Source: Sclerodactyla briareus
Taxonomy: Eukaryota; Echinodermata; Holothuroidea; Dendrochirotida; Sclerodactylidae
Direction of reading: 5' to 3'
Assembly (NCBI GenBank): GCA_026419785.1
Contig: JAODTK010002110.1
Coordinates: 620,001 to 684,000, forward strand
DNA: 64,000 nt
The notes below the pieces were generated by a model. It worked only from the letters and a program-made list of their open reading frames with translations. It was not told where the DNA came from and made no database searches. A program made the position numbers and the translations under genes. The first letter of the stretch is position 1; each line of letters begins with the position of its first letter. This document shows, one piece after another, positions 1 to 10,734 of the stretch.

Positions 1-349
1 ACAACTATTAACATATTCATTGATGTTCCTTCTAGTGAGGTAGTGTTTTTCGAACAAGACCGACGTTTCATTAGGGGGGTGGTAATTACATATAACTCAT
101 GTATTATTATTTTTCCCCTCTTTTTCACTTAGCATAATTACGATGGGCGAGTGTGTTAAATAACCGTTCCACTCTACCGAACTCGCCCGAGGTTGCTATG
201 GCATGTGCCCCCCACGGCTCCGTGTGCTTTTTTTTCCTTTTTTCTGAAACGTGGGAATTTCCTCGCTGGCGAGATACCTGCCCATTGGCTCTAGCGCAGT
301 TGACCGCCAACTGAGGGAAGCATTTCCTAAATCTCACTCTTCCGTCTAT
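1..349. other. Unassigned sequence
   Basis: No gene, repeat copy or motif that I can support is visible here. It leads into the GC-rich block that follows. Confidence 0.5.
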
Positions 350-2170
350 TGGTCCCGGCTTCAACATCCTGGGGGGGGGGGTCAACCGGAATCTTGCTGC
401 TGGTCGACTCCGGACACGGTCTGGTTTCGGTCTCGACGAGCAAATTCCAAGCGATGGATATTCCAGAAGTGTTCGATTACCTGGGGGTCAACCGTGTTTG
501 TCGCAACGTCGGGCTCGGGGCACTGACGATTTCCTGGCGGACGATCAAGCGCTGCCGCGAGGGCAGCCCAGGCTCCCTCGAATTCCGGTTGATTCCCCCT
601 CCCCACCCGGACGGGCCGGTCCGGTAGAGCCGTGTCGGCGGGGCTGGAGAATGCTCGGAATAGAAACCATCTCCCCACTTAAGGACTGTTCGCCGCGTAC
701 CGGGGCGGTTATGGAACAGCAGCTGTTAACAGCTGGGCAGGCTACGGGTGCGTGAAATCCGAGCTTTCCAGTCCTTCGTCGAACCTTCAGGTGCCATCTT
801 CGGGTGGAGATACTGCCTCCCGGAAGGCGCCCGAAATCTGGGACTAACAGCTGCTGCAATCCTTCTACGCCGAAGTCACCCTTCGTGGTCGGGCAATCGG
901 TGGACTCCAGACTCGTCTGGCCAGAGGCGTGGGTCCCCTGCTGCAAACCGGCCGGAGTCAAACCGGCCAGTAAACCCCACCCACCCCTTGCCCTGGGTGT
1001 GGCAACTTCAAGTTGGCCGTAACCCTACCGCCCTTCCCAAGCCCCTGATACCGGAACAGCTTCCATAATACGGCGCGCCGATACAGCCCGTTGATCTGAA
1101 TGTTTCGTCTTCAATGGCGGTTCCAGGGGCAAATCCGCACACAAGAAGCCCTCGTAACAGATTCCAGCCACTCCAGTAGCGACCCCCCCCCGCCCGGGCA
1201 GGCGCTAGGTCCTGTAGCTTCTTGGTCCTAGCTCCGGAGCCGACGAGAACCTGGAGGATGACCCGGGAAGTAGCTGTCCCGACTCGCATCTCGCGGTTGT
1301 TACCCATCGGGTGGGGCAGCACATAGGATCGATCAGGGAGTGCTTTTCAGGACACATGTGGCGACAGGATAGCCCCGTTTATCCGAGCCCGGGTCTTTCC
1401 GACGAGTACACTGACCAGGAAATAGCTGATCTAACACAGCGACTCCCATCAAGAGAAGACGTAACACCACTTGGACTGGCGTTTGCCGATCAAAAACCGC
1501 CTCCTGAGCTCCCCAGTATGGGGGAGGTTCTTCATTGCGGAAATCTTGGTCGGTCTTTCCATAGCCCCTATGGAGCGGGTAGTTCTCTATGAGTAACGGT
1601 GCCCGTCATCTCCCTCGTGGGTCCAGTCTCGCGATAAACTTCCCTGACCGGTGGCTTCGTGTTTCCATTCGTACTTTCCGGGTCGCCGAGAAAACGTCAT
1701 TGAGGCTCCGTGGGCTGTCCCAGTCCATCAAGTCGGTCCTCAAAGAGCTCCCCTTCTAAGCGAAGACCTTTTCGGGGGGGGGGGAGTTTGGGGGAACGCC
1801 CGCAATCGGAGCCACACGGTGAAGTCCTGAGAAAGGCTGGCCTCAGCGTCCGTAAGGCCATCCAAAGGAGTTCAGTCCTGCAAAAAACCGCTCCCCTTTC
1901 CTGTTCGCTCGCACAGATCTCGTCGGGACTCTTGAACTTCCTCACGACAGGAATCTCGTCGCTAGTGGTCCTCCTACAATCGCCCCGGTTCCAGCTAGCG
2001 ATGTGACCAACAGGATGACTCCTGCTACAAGAGTTCCTGGGCTGAACTGGTCCAACCGGAATGATTCCGACAGTTCTCCAACAGCCGCCCTAACCACCGG
2101 AGGGGCACTTTGCCCTATGGATGCCCCTCCAAACCTGCTTCGCTCCCGGTATAAAGGGGGACCCATTATC
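350..2170 (+). pseudogene. GC-rich decayed coding-like block, possibly a retroelement ORF
   Basis: This stretch is clearly richer in G and C than the AT-rich DNA after it. It holds several short plus-strand frames that read like protein but are broken by stops and frame changes. Examples are VDSGHGLVSVSTSKFQAMD near 400-460, SPGLSDEYTDQEIADLTQRL near 1387-1446, and KAGLSVRKAIQRSSVLQK near 1834-1887. The run of proline, serine and arginine towards 2000-2160 would suit a gag-like or ORF1-like retroelement protein, but I do not recognise the family. No protease, RT, integrase or recombinase motif is visible. G runs of 11 bases at 371-381 and 1774-1784 interrupt the frames. Alternatives are a decayed host gene or a GC-rich repeat with no coding history. 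Confidence 0.3.
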
Positions 2171-2880
2171 GGCCCGACCGCTGATAAACCATATCAACTG
2201 TTGACTGTGCATCTTATTTCCTGTGTATGGATTTTGTTTGCTCGCCCGTGCACTAACGATACTCAACAATACCCAGCGCGTACTTGCGTAGAATTCATGC
2301 GGATATTGATATATATGAAAATTCAATCTCATCACAAATATTTCGCTGCGCGATTCTCGAGATGGAAGGGGATGGTAGGGGGCATGAACAACACTACTTC
2401 AGCCAAACCCGTGGTTCCTTCGCCTGTGTGATCAGGGTTCAGAAATATATCGTACACAAGATGAACTGATAGTTCAGGGACTAAAAATATAACTTCCTGC
2501 CTGCGATTCCTGATGTGAGTCTCGAGTCCAAACTTATGTCCGCGTGTCACTGCCTGGGGTGGCGGACGAACCTCCACTCCCTCTATCGACACCAGATTCG
2601 TTTAGAGTTTTCTAAATGGAACTCCACCAATTGGGTAGAATCAGAAGTCGCAGCGATCGTTTTCGAAATGATACATTCTAGCCATATCGCCTAGCCCTAG
2701 ATTGTGTACAAAGATCCTCTCTTAAGTCGCATGCCTGTTCTTCTCCCCAACGTAGTTTCCAACCTACCAAAGAACACAATGGGATATTCACCATACAAAA
2801 CGGAGCCTAGGTCATTGTTTTGCATTAATGTGAAAGTCGTGAAAGCTACGAAAGCTAGTGTCTCCGCTTACTTTTCGACG
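2171..2880. other. Unassigned AT-rich sequence
   Basis: Only short chance frames are present. I see no repeat copy, RNA gene or splice-bounded exon that I would support. Confidence 0.5.
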
Positions 2881-3150
2881 GAAAAGCACCATTCTGAAAT
2901 CCAAGATGGCCGCTCGTAGTTTTGTTAATATCGTGTTACATTGGATCCGTTGTATGAACAACATGATTTTAGGCACTAAACTCATGTCCGTAGTGATATA
3001 TTGATAATGGGTTATGACCATTGTCCCGGAAAATAATGCGGTATTTTGAAATTCCAAAATGACCGCCAGATTACCGCAATAGTCATTAATGCATAAAATC
3101 AAATTTAGGCAAGTCACTCTCAGATCGCCCATTTTCCACGATGCTTCACC
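2880..3150. repeat. Two-copy repeat with ATGGCCGCC-like core
   Basis: Two diverged copies about 152 bp apart share a 'TTCTGAAATCCAAGATGGCC' type core (near 2891 and 3043), followed by an 'ATTTAGGCA' stretch. The same core recurs in repeats at 38.1-38.4, 45.5-45.7, 53.6, 53.9, 56.6 and 56.8 kb, so it belongs to a widespread repeat type. Confidence 0.5.
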
Positions 3151-3224
3151 ACCCTTAACCATCAACTAGCAGAGGTGGAAAACTTGATATTAGCTCACCT
3201 TAGCCCATGGAAGAAATTTCTCAA

Positions 3225-4215
3225 AGTTAATGGAATGGTCCTTGGTAGAGGCTCTATTGAGGGGGTGTTCGGACTTTTGGGCCCAGAGGCCCGCTTGGCT
3301 TATAGGGTCATTATCTGAAAATACCGAAAAATGTGTATCTTCTACAAATTTTTGTTGCCACAGTGCTGATGTTCCAGTCATAATGATAGTGCTACACAAC
3401 CTTTGGGGGGTTCAGGAATTTCATGAAATGTCACACCAATGGTACTCGAAACGCATTCTCCTCCTACAAGTTTTAATGTAATTTTTCTTCGAAGTTACAA
3501 TGTAATTAGTCATTGGGTGGAGGGCCATCGGGGGTTGTTTGTGGTGGGATTTTGGGTTCAAGGCCAAGTGGGCCCCGGGCCAATCATGTAACAATCACAC
3601 AAAATGCTTCTACTCATTTTTTTCTTCCTAAGTTTGGTGGCACAGTGCGATGTTCAGTCATAATGATGGTGTAAAAGCCGTACCTACGGGCTTCACAAGA
3701 ATGTTGGTCCCACTCGGGCCCGAGGCCCATTTTTATGAATGACACACAATGGTGCATGCCATGCATCTCCTCTAACAAACTGATTTCTTTAAGTTACAGG
3801 TAATGGTCTTGTAGGCCATTTGGGTCTTTGCCACATTCTTCGGCCACAGAGCCCAATGTGACCTTAGGGCCCATCATTGTTAATACACAGAATGAGTTCT
3901 GGCAATTCTGTGTACAGGTGATGTTCGGTCATGATGATGGCCCTCCTTTAATAGCCGTACATTCAGGGTTTTTTCTGGAATTTTGAACCCGAGGCGCAGT
4001 ATGGATCCCCTAGGCGCCATCATGTTAATGTTAAGTCAAGCAAAGCTTCTCCCCTACAAAATTCGGTTTTTGCAGGAGTGCTGATGTTGCAGTCATAATG
4101 ATGGGCAATAAGCATACAGTTGGGAGTTCAAGAATTCTGGGGTCCCAAGGTCCCACTTGGGCCGTATGGCCATTTTACTACACACACTGGTGTTGCTCAC
4201 GAATTTCTACCCCAG
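3225..4215. repeat. Degenerate tandem array, unit about 270-280 bp
   Basis: A recurring anchor close to 'GTCATAATGATGG' appears at 3377, 3657, 3928 and 4092, giving spacings of 280, 271 and 164 bp. Each anchor is preceded by 'GTGCTGATGTT' and followed by a stretch resembling 'GGAATTTTGGGTCCCAAGGC'. The last spacing is short, so that copy carries an internal deletion. Copies differ by many small indels. No open frame is conserved between them, so this looks like minisatellite or repeat expansion rather than coding DNA. Confidence 0.7.
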
Positions 4216-4489
4216 GCCTAGTGTGGGCCCCAGGGAAGGCCCTCCATTGAATGATTATACTTAATAACCTTTGCGAAGGAACCCGGGCGAAAAAGGAACC
4301 TAGTTGCAAAATCATTTGCCTGTGGTCACGTGTGGTATCATAAGCTTATGGTCATTGTCATTGTCCGGGTGGTGGTTGTTTTTCCCTTGGGTTACTCTCC
4401 ATTGCTCTACCCCATCCAGGAATTAAATCGGGATCTGTGAGGAAGTACATCCTGCTCCTGGCTATGCAACTTACTCTCCGGGGATTGCC

Positions 4490-4605
4490 GGAGAACGTAC
4501 CTGTTTCACCATGATCGGAGCAGTATTTGTAAAGCGTCTAGGTGCTGGATAGCGGGGATTAGGGCGCTATATAAAAGCCCAACATTAGCAATTGTAGTAC
4601 AGGAA
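4490..4605 (+). mobile_element. SINE-like 3' tail with 'GGCGCTATATAAAAG'
   Basis: The segment ends in 'AGGGCGCTATATAAAAGCCC'. That resembles the 3' end of the tRNA-derived SINE at 60.04 kb, which ends (minus strand) in 'GGCGCTATATAAGCAC'. The TATA-like string is therefore better explained as a SINE tail than as a promoter, even though an open frame starts 40 bp downstream. No tRNA-like head was found upstream, so the copy is probably truncated. Confidence 0.4.
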
Positions 4606-4629
4606 AGAAGTGTTCATTTGTTCGTGTGT

Positions 4630-5000
4630 GTGGTAGAGGGGTGTTTTACTCGCCGGACATGGGTAACAAACCCATACGAGGCCGGTAAGGGTGCATACCT
4701 GGATATACATCACTCTAATCAGCTGCGAACATTCACCAGGACACGGAATGAGGCAATGCTTCTATGGGATCACCTCGATGTGAAGGAGATAGAAATCACA
4801 AGGAGACGGCAACATGCAAACACCCTTCCACTTATTGTGAGCAACCGGAATAAAGCAGCTTACTCAAGGGCACAACGCGGACCCGAACCCATAATCTCTG
4901 GCATGACAGAATTCTGCACAAAGGAAGCAGGACTAACTTGCCTGACCTTGGTTGGGGAATTTACGGCCGAGTGCCACATTCCAGTAGGTATCACGATCCT
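4630..5000 (-). mobile_element. SINE copy A, related to the copy at 17.4 kb
   Basis: On the minus strand a B-box-like 'GGTTCGGGTCC' (near 4883-4893) is followed by 'TTGTGCCCTTGAGTAAGC', a typical SINE body phrase. Further 3' is a stretch containing 'TATATCCAGGTATGCACCC' and 'TACCGGCCTCGTATGGG'. That second part aligns, with indels, to plus-strand 17.56-17.74 kb, so the two loci are copies of one family in opposite orientation. The 136-codon open frame on the plus strand (4618-5028) lies antisense to this SINE and I treat it as incidental. The A box is too degraded to place. Confidence 0.55.
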
Positions 5001-5339
5001 ATTAGGGATGCCGATGAATACATTTTGAACTTGGACTGTTGTCATAACTTCACGGGAATAATACAGAGGGAAGGCTAACAATCCTCCCCCTTCAGTTGTG
5101 ACCCCGGGTTTTTTCTTCGGCCTTAATAGACCACCCCCCAAACGTTTATAGTAAAAAATTAGGGGATAACAACCCAAGGCACTCAAACAGAACTACTGAG
5201 AGGTTCCTGAAAGTTTTAAAACAGTGATAACTGGTATATTAACAATATTTGGTCTCCGCAAAATTTCAGAATTTTGATCCAAGAATTTTAGTCAATCTAG
5301 ATTTACAAAATATAAGGCCGTATCAAATCTCAACAATTA

Positions 5340-5710
5340 AGATTAACTTACGCGGCGCGTGCCGGCTTTCGATGTCCTCCTTGACGGTGCTGACCTCCTG
5401 GTATCCTCAACCAGCTCCTATAGCTGTGTTGATATCCCGTGTTCATACAGTGTCCAATGATCCCCCGCACTGGAATTTGGTTACCCATACACTCTGTTGC
5501 CGCTGGGTGAATTCCGAACTGTCCACGCCAGACACAGTTAATTGATACCCCAATCGGAAAAAAAAATGAGCCACTCTTCCGGTTACTGTCCCCTCTCCAC
5601 GTCGAAATTCACGTCTCGAATCTCGCCAGCCACGATTTTTCCCACGTTTTTTCCCACAATATGGCGAACGTTCGGTGAATAAAGTCTCTCGATTGATTGA
5701 TCAGTCCGAG
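5340..5710 (+). mobile_element. Possible LINE 3' end with 'GATTGATTGAT' tail
   Basis: The segment finishes with 'GGTGAATAAAGTCTCTCGAT' and a short GATT repeat at about 5691-5701. Such an ending, a polyadenylation-like AATAAA plus a short tandem tail, is common at LINE 3' ends. The sequence upstream has a 65-codon open stretch with no domain I recognise. There is no RT motif nearby, so the assignment is weak. Confidence 0.25.
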
Positions 5711-6324
5711 ATGGACCCCATTTTATATTGAGCGCTAATAATCCTCCAGAAAATTCCCTCCCAGGAATAATGATTCAGCACTGTCGCAACTTCTAACATT
5801 CGCAATTCAAAACAGTTTCTGACGAAATCATTCCCAGAACAGCCCATCTCGATCGACTAGAATCTCAACGAATCATCTCGTAGCCACATTACTATATTAG
5901 GAATTATTATAACGTGTTTGAAAATAACGCCCCCTTCTCGAACATTCTGCTAAAATTGAAATCTATGGATCATTTAATTTTGAAATCAACGTTCAAGCAG
6001 AAACATCATATCAGTTCGAGTATAAAAAAAGTATCCAAAAAGAATTCAGAGCAAGTCAAATCATGGTACAAAAGCTGTAACGAAGCAAGGTTTTGTGACT
6101 TCGACAACTCGGCCAAACTGATCACAAATTCGGCCGAGCGATGTGTGCCGTCACATGGTACAAAAGTACCTAATGGATTACCATGCAGCTTAACGGCCTA
6201 ACGGGTAGACCACCACGCTCGTTGCCCATGCGGAAGATTACGCGTACAGCAGTTTGTGAGAGGGATTCCATGTCATTGTTTTGTCTCATGCTTGTACTCT
6301 CCTTGATATGTTAATAGTTAAATT
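5711..6324. other. Unassigned AT-rich sequence
   Basis: AT-rich with short chance frames. Nothing supportable was found. It would be intron if the exon candidate that follows is real. Confidence 0.4.
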
Positions 6325-6454
6325 TACTATACTGACCTGGGATCTACCGCCAAAATCGAGAGAGCAGATGGAGATGGCGAGAACCGACTGGTCCTTGCCC
6401 AAGGTTTTGCCGAAGGCGTTGTCACCCCGAGAGGACTGGCTATAGACCTCACAG
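6325..6454 (+). CDS. Possible single exon encoding an LDLR class B (YWTD) repeat
   Basis: The frame starting at 6325 reads YYTDLGSTAKIERADGDG, then NRLVLAQGF and TPRGLAIDLT. This matches the layout of an LDLR class B repeat, the YWTD beta-propeller unit of lipoprotein-receptor-like and nidogen-like proteins, with a Y in place of the usual W. The frame ends at a good splice donor, CAG|GTATTA at 6454/6455, which leaves one base of a split codon. The 5' edge is unclear: a TAA lies in frame just upstream and no good acceptor sits next to it, so this may be a pseudo-exon or a damaged one. A working receptor needs six such repeats; no others were found. Confidence 0.4.
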
Positions 6455-6959
6455 GTATTAAACAAGGTTGTCGTGCGACTGTCGTGCGACAGCGTTAATT
6501 GAGGGCAATACTAAAGATGATAAATCACCATGCCGTACGTTGAAAGCGTAAACAAGAGGAAAATCCACCAGAGTTACAAAAATGACAAATCTCATCGGCA
6601 ACAGCGCCTGTGCAAATATTGTTATTCAATACCATAAACCTGTTGTTGTTGTTCCAGAAAATCTTCAAGATTTTATAAATGTACTACAGGGAAAAGTGGG
6701 ACATTCAATCATGATACAAGGTTGTTTTTAAGGAGTGATCGCTGGTAAGAAAGGATTGATCGCAGGTTGCATCTCTGAACATTAGTTAATTTGTTTAACT
6801 CACTCTTTCGAAGATTGAAAGGTTTCTGATAATAGTACCCGTAATACTTGCCGCATCAGGGCGGCATTCCCCCCCCCCTCCTATTTTACCACGACAAGTC
6901 TGAAATCGCTAAGTAGATTACTATAAATGTTTCCGTTTTCCATGTTCTTTCATTACCAG

Positions 6960-7183
6960 TGCAGCGCAACACAAATTGCTTCACACCTTCGACCGAGTTC
7001 TGTATTGGCTCGATTCCTCACGGGTTGGCTTATAGCGTCCCGAGATTACGGGAGTGTCAACTTTCGTTGGCTCAGTATATCGATGAAGATCCATTCAACC
7101 TTGTGCCTCCGATTCCCCACCCTTCATCTTCACGATCCCACCTATGGAAGAATTCCGGTATGATAACCGAGACCCTCACTTAA
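6960..7183 (+). CDS. Possible terminal exon, unknown product
   Basis: A pyrimidine-rich acceptor ('TTTCATTACCAG') ends at 6959. The frame that follows is open for 74 codons to a stop at 7181-7183. It begins with two bases that would complete the split codon left by the YWTD-like exon at 6325-6454, so the phases agree; by chance that happens one time in three. The peptide (QRNTNCFTPSTEFCIGS, then many S, P and H residues) matches no domain I know and contains no transmembrane segment. It could equally be a chance open frame. Confidence 0.2.
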
Positions 7184-8044
7184 CACGCTGCTCTGGGCTA
7201 TCCTTCATGGCACTTCCCGGCACGGGAATAATTACCAGGGCCTAACACTCCGTCCCTTAGTTAATGTATGTATGTGCCAACCGACAATGCAAACTTTTAG
7301 GTTGCATTCAACACCCCATTATAAATAACTGGTTTAACTAGGAGATTTGCATTCGTGTGCCGTATGTCGACAATTGGATGAACACCACGAAATTACCCAC
7401 TTTCCTTTCTGAAAATAAGACGACTAGTTTCCCAGACCTTCACGAGCGCGTGCGTGTCAGACCCACTTGCCGATGTGACGGTCGTCAGTGCATCTCCCAT
7501 GTGAATCCGCTTTCCCACATAAATAGGCACTGGGTTGCAGTTTTAATACAGGGTTGTTAATACCCGTCCAGGGGGAACCGAGATCACCCGCCCTCTACAA
7601 TTTGTCCATTCAATAGCTCAGTAAAGGTTTTATCAAAATGGCAAGGGGTGTTGAGATCGTGTACTTCAGTAGCGGAAGAGAGTGGACAGAAAGGAATTCG
7701 TCCTTAAAAATGCTGAAGCCCATTTTCCTTCGAAAATCCCTTGACTCCGCTGGGATATTCTGGCACACGGGCTTGCGCGCTGAAGTCTTTTACCTGGAGG
7801 GCATGCCCACTGCCCCCACCCCTGCCCTCGAACTTTATCAATTGGATTACTGGTGCTCACATGCGTGTATGTTAATGTCGTTTAACTGACTCTGAGTTTC
7901 AATCGTCTATGGTGGCGCAACTTAAACTTTAGGTTAGTCGTAGTGATAGGCTTTTGTTTTCTAACCTCACGCCCTTTGTGCCTCGCTAGTTTCTGTGTGC
8001 GTTGAACAGCGATATTATATCCAAAGCCACCCTCAGCTCTTTAT
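7184..8044. other. Unassigned sequence
   Basis: Short frames only (for example 7638-7889). No domain, repeat copy or RNA gene is supported. Confidence 0.4.
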
Positions 8045-8640
8045 TAAGGTATCACGTCCCCCACCCAGCTTCTCCGCATATATAAACCTCTCTTAAGTTC
8101 AATCAAATTTTAGCATTGCGAGACAGCAAGTCATAATTTCGTTTCGCTTGCTATACATTTTCTAAACCATCGGCTGCTGAAGCTAGGCTGCGGTAATACT
8201 GGTGAAGAACAACGGTTTAGTGCAATTGATAATTATGCTCAGCTATCACGTAGGTTTATGAATGGCATACATAAATATTCGAGAACCACACTCACCCTGC
8301 CTGAGATTTCTCATAGCACAAATCGCAAGGTACCCATCGGTACAAGTCTCACCCAGCTTCTCAGCATATATAAACCTGCTCCTAAGTTCAATCAGATTTT
8401 AGCATGGCGAGACAGCAAGTCGTCATTTCGTTTCGCTGCTATACATTTTCGAAACCATCGGCTGCTGGAGCTGAGCTGCGGTAGTAACTAGTAAAGAACA
8501 ATTGGTTTAGGCAATTTATTAATTACGCTCAGCTATCAACGATAGGTGGACGAATTGGCATACATACATGAAATATTCAGAACTAACACTCACTCACCCC
8601 TGCCGGAGATTCCTCAGAGCTCAAATCCGCAGTACTGGCA
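8045..8640 (+). repeat. Direct duplication of a 288 bp TATA-bearing unit
   Basis: Two head-to-tail copies start near 8045 and 8336; shared 'CACCCAGCTTCT' anchors lie at 8062 and 8350, 288 bp apart. Each copy contains a perfect TATATAAA (8079-8086 and 8367-8374) and the phrase 'AAGTTCAATCA'. In copy 2 an ATG at 8404 opens a 26-codon frame (MARQQVVISFRCYTF...) ending at 8484. In copy 1 the equivalent ATG has become ATTG. The frame runs into GCG|GTAGTA, which could be a splice donor. The unit could be a duplicated promoter plus first exon, or simply a tandem repeat holding an AT-rich stretch. Confidence 0.55.
8367..8374 (+). promoter_or_regulatory. Candidate TATA box in copy 2 of the 288 bp duplication
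   Basis: TATATAAA lies 30 bp before the ATG at 8404, so transcription from the usual distance would begin almost at the ATG. An equivalent box exists at 8079-8086. Conservation of the box in both copies reflects their recent duplication and does not by itself show promoter function. Confidence 0.25.
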
Positions 8641-8917
8641 CCTTGCGTTTCAAAAAACGAGAGAACGACAAATTTTGGTGTGTAGCTTCCTATGGGTAGT
8701 ACAGAAACACTATAGTTTTTGGTCTAGGTCGGGGGTATGTCGGTCAGAAATAGGAAATATTTGGTGAAAATTAATAATTTTGCCAATTTTGGCTTGTGAA
8801 CACACGATAACTCGACCCCCCACCTGGAATGGAGAACCTTCTACTTGGTATGTGTGTTTCCTCATGAGATACATGAACCCTATTGTTTGGGGTCACCACC
8901 GACCCTAGAGAAAAACG
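8641..8917. other. Unassigned sequence
   Basis: Nothing I can support is visible between the duplicated unit and the tRNA-like inverted pair. Confidence 0.4.
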
Positions 8918-9165
8918 ATATGAACGGGATTCGCACCCGTGTCATTTGTGGCTTAACGTGCACACCTCTCCGCTGGTGAGCCTGTCGTACTCCGCAGGCA
9001 GGAGTAGTCAAAGATGGGATAAACCTGTTCGAACCATCTGTCCTCTTGGACGCCACCCGTATAGAATACCAGTTCGAACCTCGCTTTCTTCTGCCTGGCG
9101 AGTACGATAGCTCAGCATGTTGGAGTTTGTGCACGTTAAACACAAGTCGCAGCCTTCTGTGTGCT
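8918..9165. repeat. Inverted pair of tRNA-like segments
   Basis: The minus strand of 8949-9000 and the plus strand of 9092-9146 share 'GAGTACGA', then 'GCTCA', 'GGAG' and 'GTGCACGTTAA' in the same order. The left copy continues on the minus strand into 'GGGTGCGAATCCC', close to a B box. The right copy contains 'GATAGCTCAGCATG', close to an A box. The central 90 bp holds GTTCGAAC palindromes at about 9029 and 9072. Neither copy folds into a full tRNA by eye, so tRNA-derived SINE pieces in inverted orientation fit better than functional tRNA genes. Confidence 0.4.
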
Positions 9166-9431
9166 CAGTCAGCTATGAATAGACACCCTCTCTCACTCTC
9201 CATGTATTAAGGACCAGTGAACGGATCCGTAATAACCATCCTTACGACCAATGCAACACATGGTTCAGTCGAGTGACAGTGAAAATTTCGACTTCACAAA
9301 CGGATGTCTTCATTGTAATTTTGAATGTATCCATAATCGGAATGGGGCTTCTATGGATCGGATTAATTGTGTTATTCAAGGTCCCTTGACATACCTTTGA
9401 ACGTGACATCTTCCCACTAACTTACACACAA

Positions 9432-9560
9432 TTAACTCTGTGCGCAGCAATACCTTTGTTTTGAATGAACTTCATAGCCTACTTCTCCACTGTATCCATT
9501 CTGAAGAGGCGCAAAATCGCCACAGCGTACCATGTAAATCATGTACTTTTTATTACCGTA
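9432..9560 (-). CDS. Weak sushi/CCP-like exon candidate
   Basis: On the minus strand a frame reads VRCGDFAPLQNGYSGEVGYE followed by VHSKQRYCC. The spacing Cys, Pro, Asn-Gly, then Gly and Tyr before Cys resembles the first half of a CCP (sushi) domain. The second half with its conserved Trp is absent and no convincing splice sites bound it. Treat as a hint of a decayed exon only. Confidence 0.18.
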   Translation of the reverse strand, partial: YGNKKYMIYMVRCGDFAPLQNGYSGEVGYEVHSKQRYCCAQS

Positions 9561-9679
9561 GGTCATTCTTGGGAATAAAATGATAGTCCGTGTTGATGTG
9601 CGTCGTAACCAACAGAGTTCAATCAAAGCCAAAGCGAGATGCCAAAATACGACTATCATGTAATAGTTAGTGCGCATAC

Positions 9680-10734
9680 TACCGGTTCCTGTGATTTTTC
9701 ATTCACAGGGGATGAACTAAATACAAATAAAAAAAATACATAAAAACTTTTGATTTGTTCTGTGCTTCGGTACCTCTTTCAAGATAGCAAGAAGTTGAAT
9801 CAAAATGCTTGTACTATCAGGGCATATGTTTATATTATAATGAAGTCGGTATATTTTTTGTCATTTATACTGCCTTTTTTATGCACTCAGGAGATCCCGG
9901 GTTTGACTCTACGCGACATTGCATTGGACGGTTGCCTGCCAAAAGCCGCAATAACCGGCACAAATTGGTCACAGGTTGAGGGTGGGGCTTGATTGAAAGG
10001 GTGGGGCTTGAAGTGTAGAAGTATTATACAATAATGGCTAAGACAGTCATAGTCGATGAAGCCGCGGCAAATTAAATAATACATAATTTTCTTGGCGTCA
10101 TAATCTAGAATGGTGGTTGGCAGAATGGATGCGGTAAAATGGGCGCAGATGCTTAAAATGGCAGATATGCGTAGATGGGAAACAGAACGATGGTTAGAGA
10201 AGGCGGGATATATGGGAGGTGAGGTAAATGATTGAGATTCTATACTTTTTAGAAAAAACTTGACGCAACAAAGGATCCACCCTATTCGCGGAGTCCGCAG
10301 GGTTTGTAGGACCGTGATACACAATAATTATCAGTTGTTTAATCTTCACCAGTACACGGAATAAGGGCGATTTGCCTCTTTGGCAGTAGTACTCAATGTG
10401 AAGAAGTGGTATTCGCATCATTTTACTCTATTCCAGTCTTTCATGCTGAGCCCTAAAGTGAGAAGGAACAGCACCATTTTGAACTCTCCAGTATCACCGA
10501 TCGGGTTCAAATCCTGGCCTCCTGAGTGAAGTGCTGATGTTCTCACCATGTACACGATTGTAGTACGACTCGGTCAATACGAATATAAGAGGAAGGTAAT
10601 GTTGTAGGAATGGCAGAATGGTGGAAAGGAAAAAAAGAATGGAAACGCTTATATTATTTCCAAGAAGAGGGTAAAATGGCAGGAGATGGTAGAATAACAT
10701 GGACAAGAGAAGGTAGCACTTCTTTCAAGTGATA
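9680..10734. other. Unassigned sequence with purine-rich stretches
   Basis: Two purine-rich stretches (10100-10230 and 10590-10710) share GGCAGAATGG-like phrases on a small scale. A lone B-box-like GGTTCAAATCC occurs near 10504-10514 without an A box in range. No gene is supported. Confidence 0.35.

Noticed and set aside
4618-5028. 136-codon plus-strand gene with a TATA box upstream
   Set aside because: The frame is antisense to a SINE copy, and the TATA-like word belongs to a separate SINE tail.
8404-8484. Start of an intermediate-filament-like gene
   Set aside because: The Ser/Arg-rich 26-residue peptide gives a faint resemblance only; no rod-domain exon was found.
10504-10514. tRNA-like B box as a pol III gene
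   Set aside because: No A box lies at a suitable distance.
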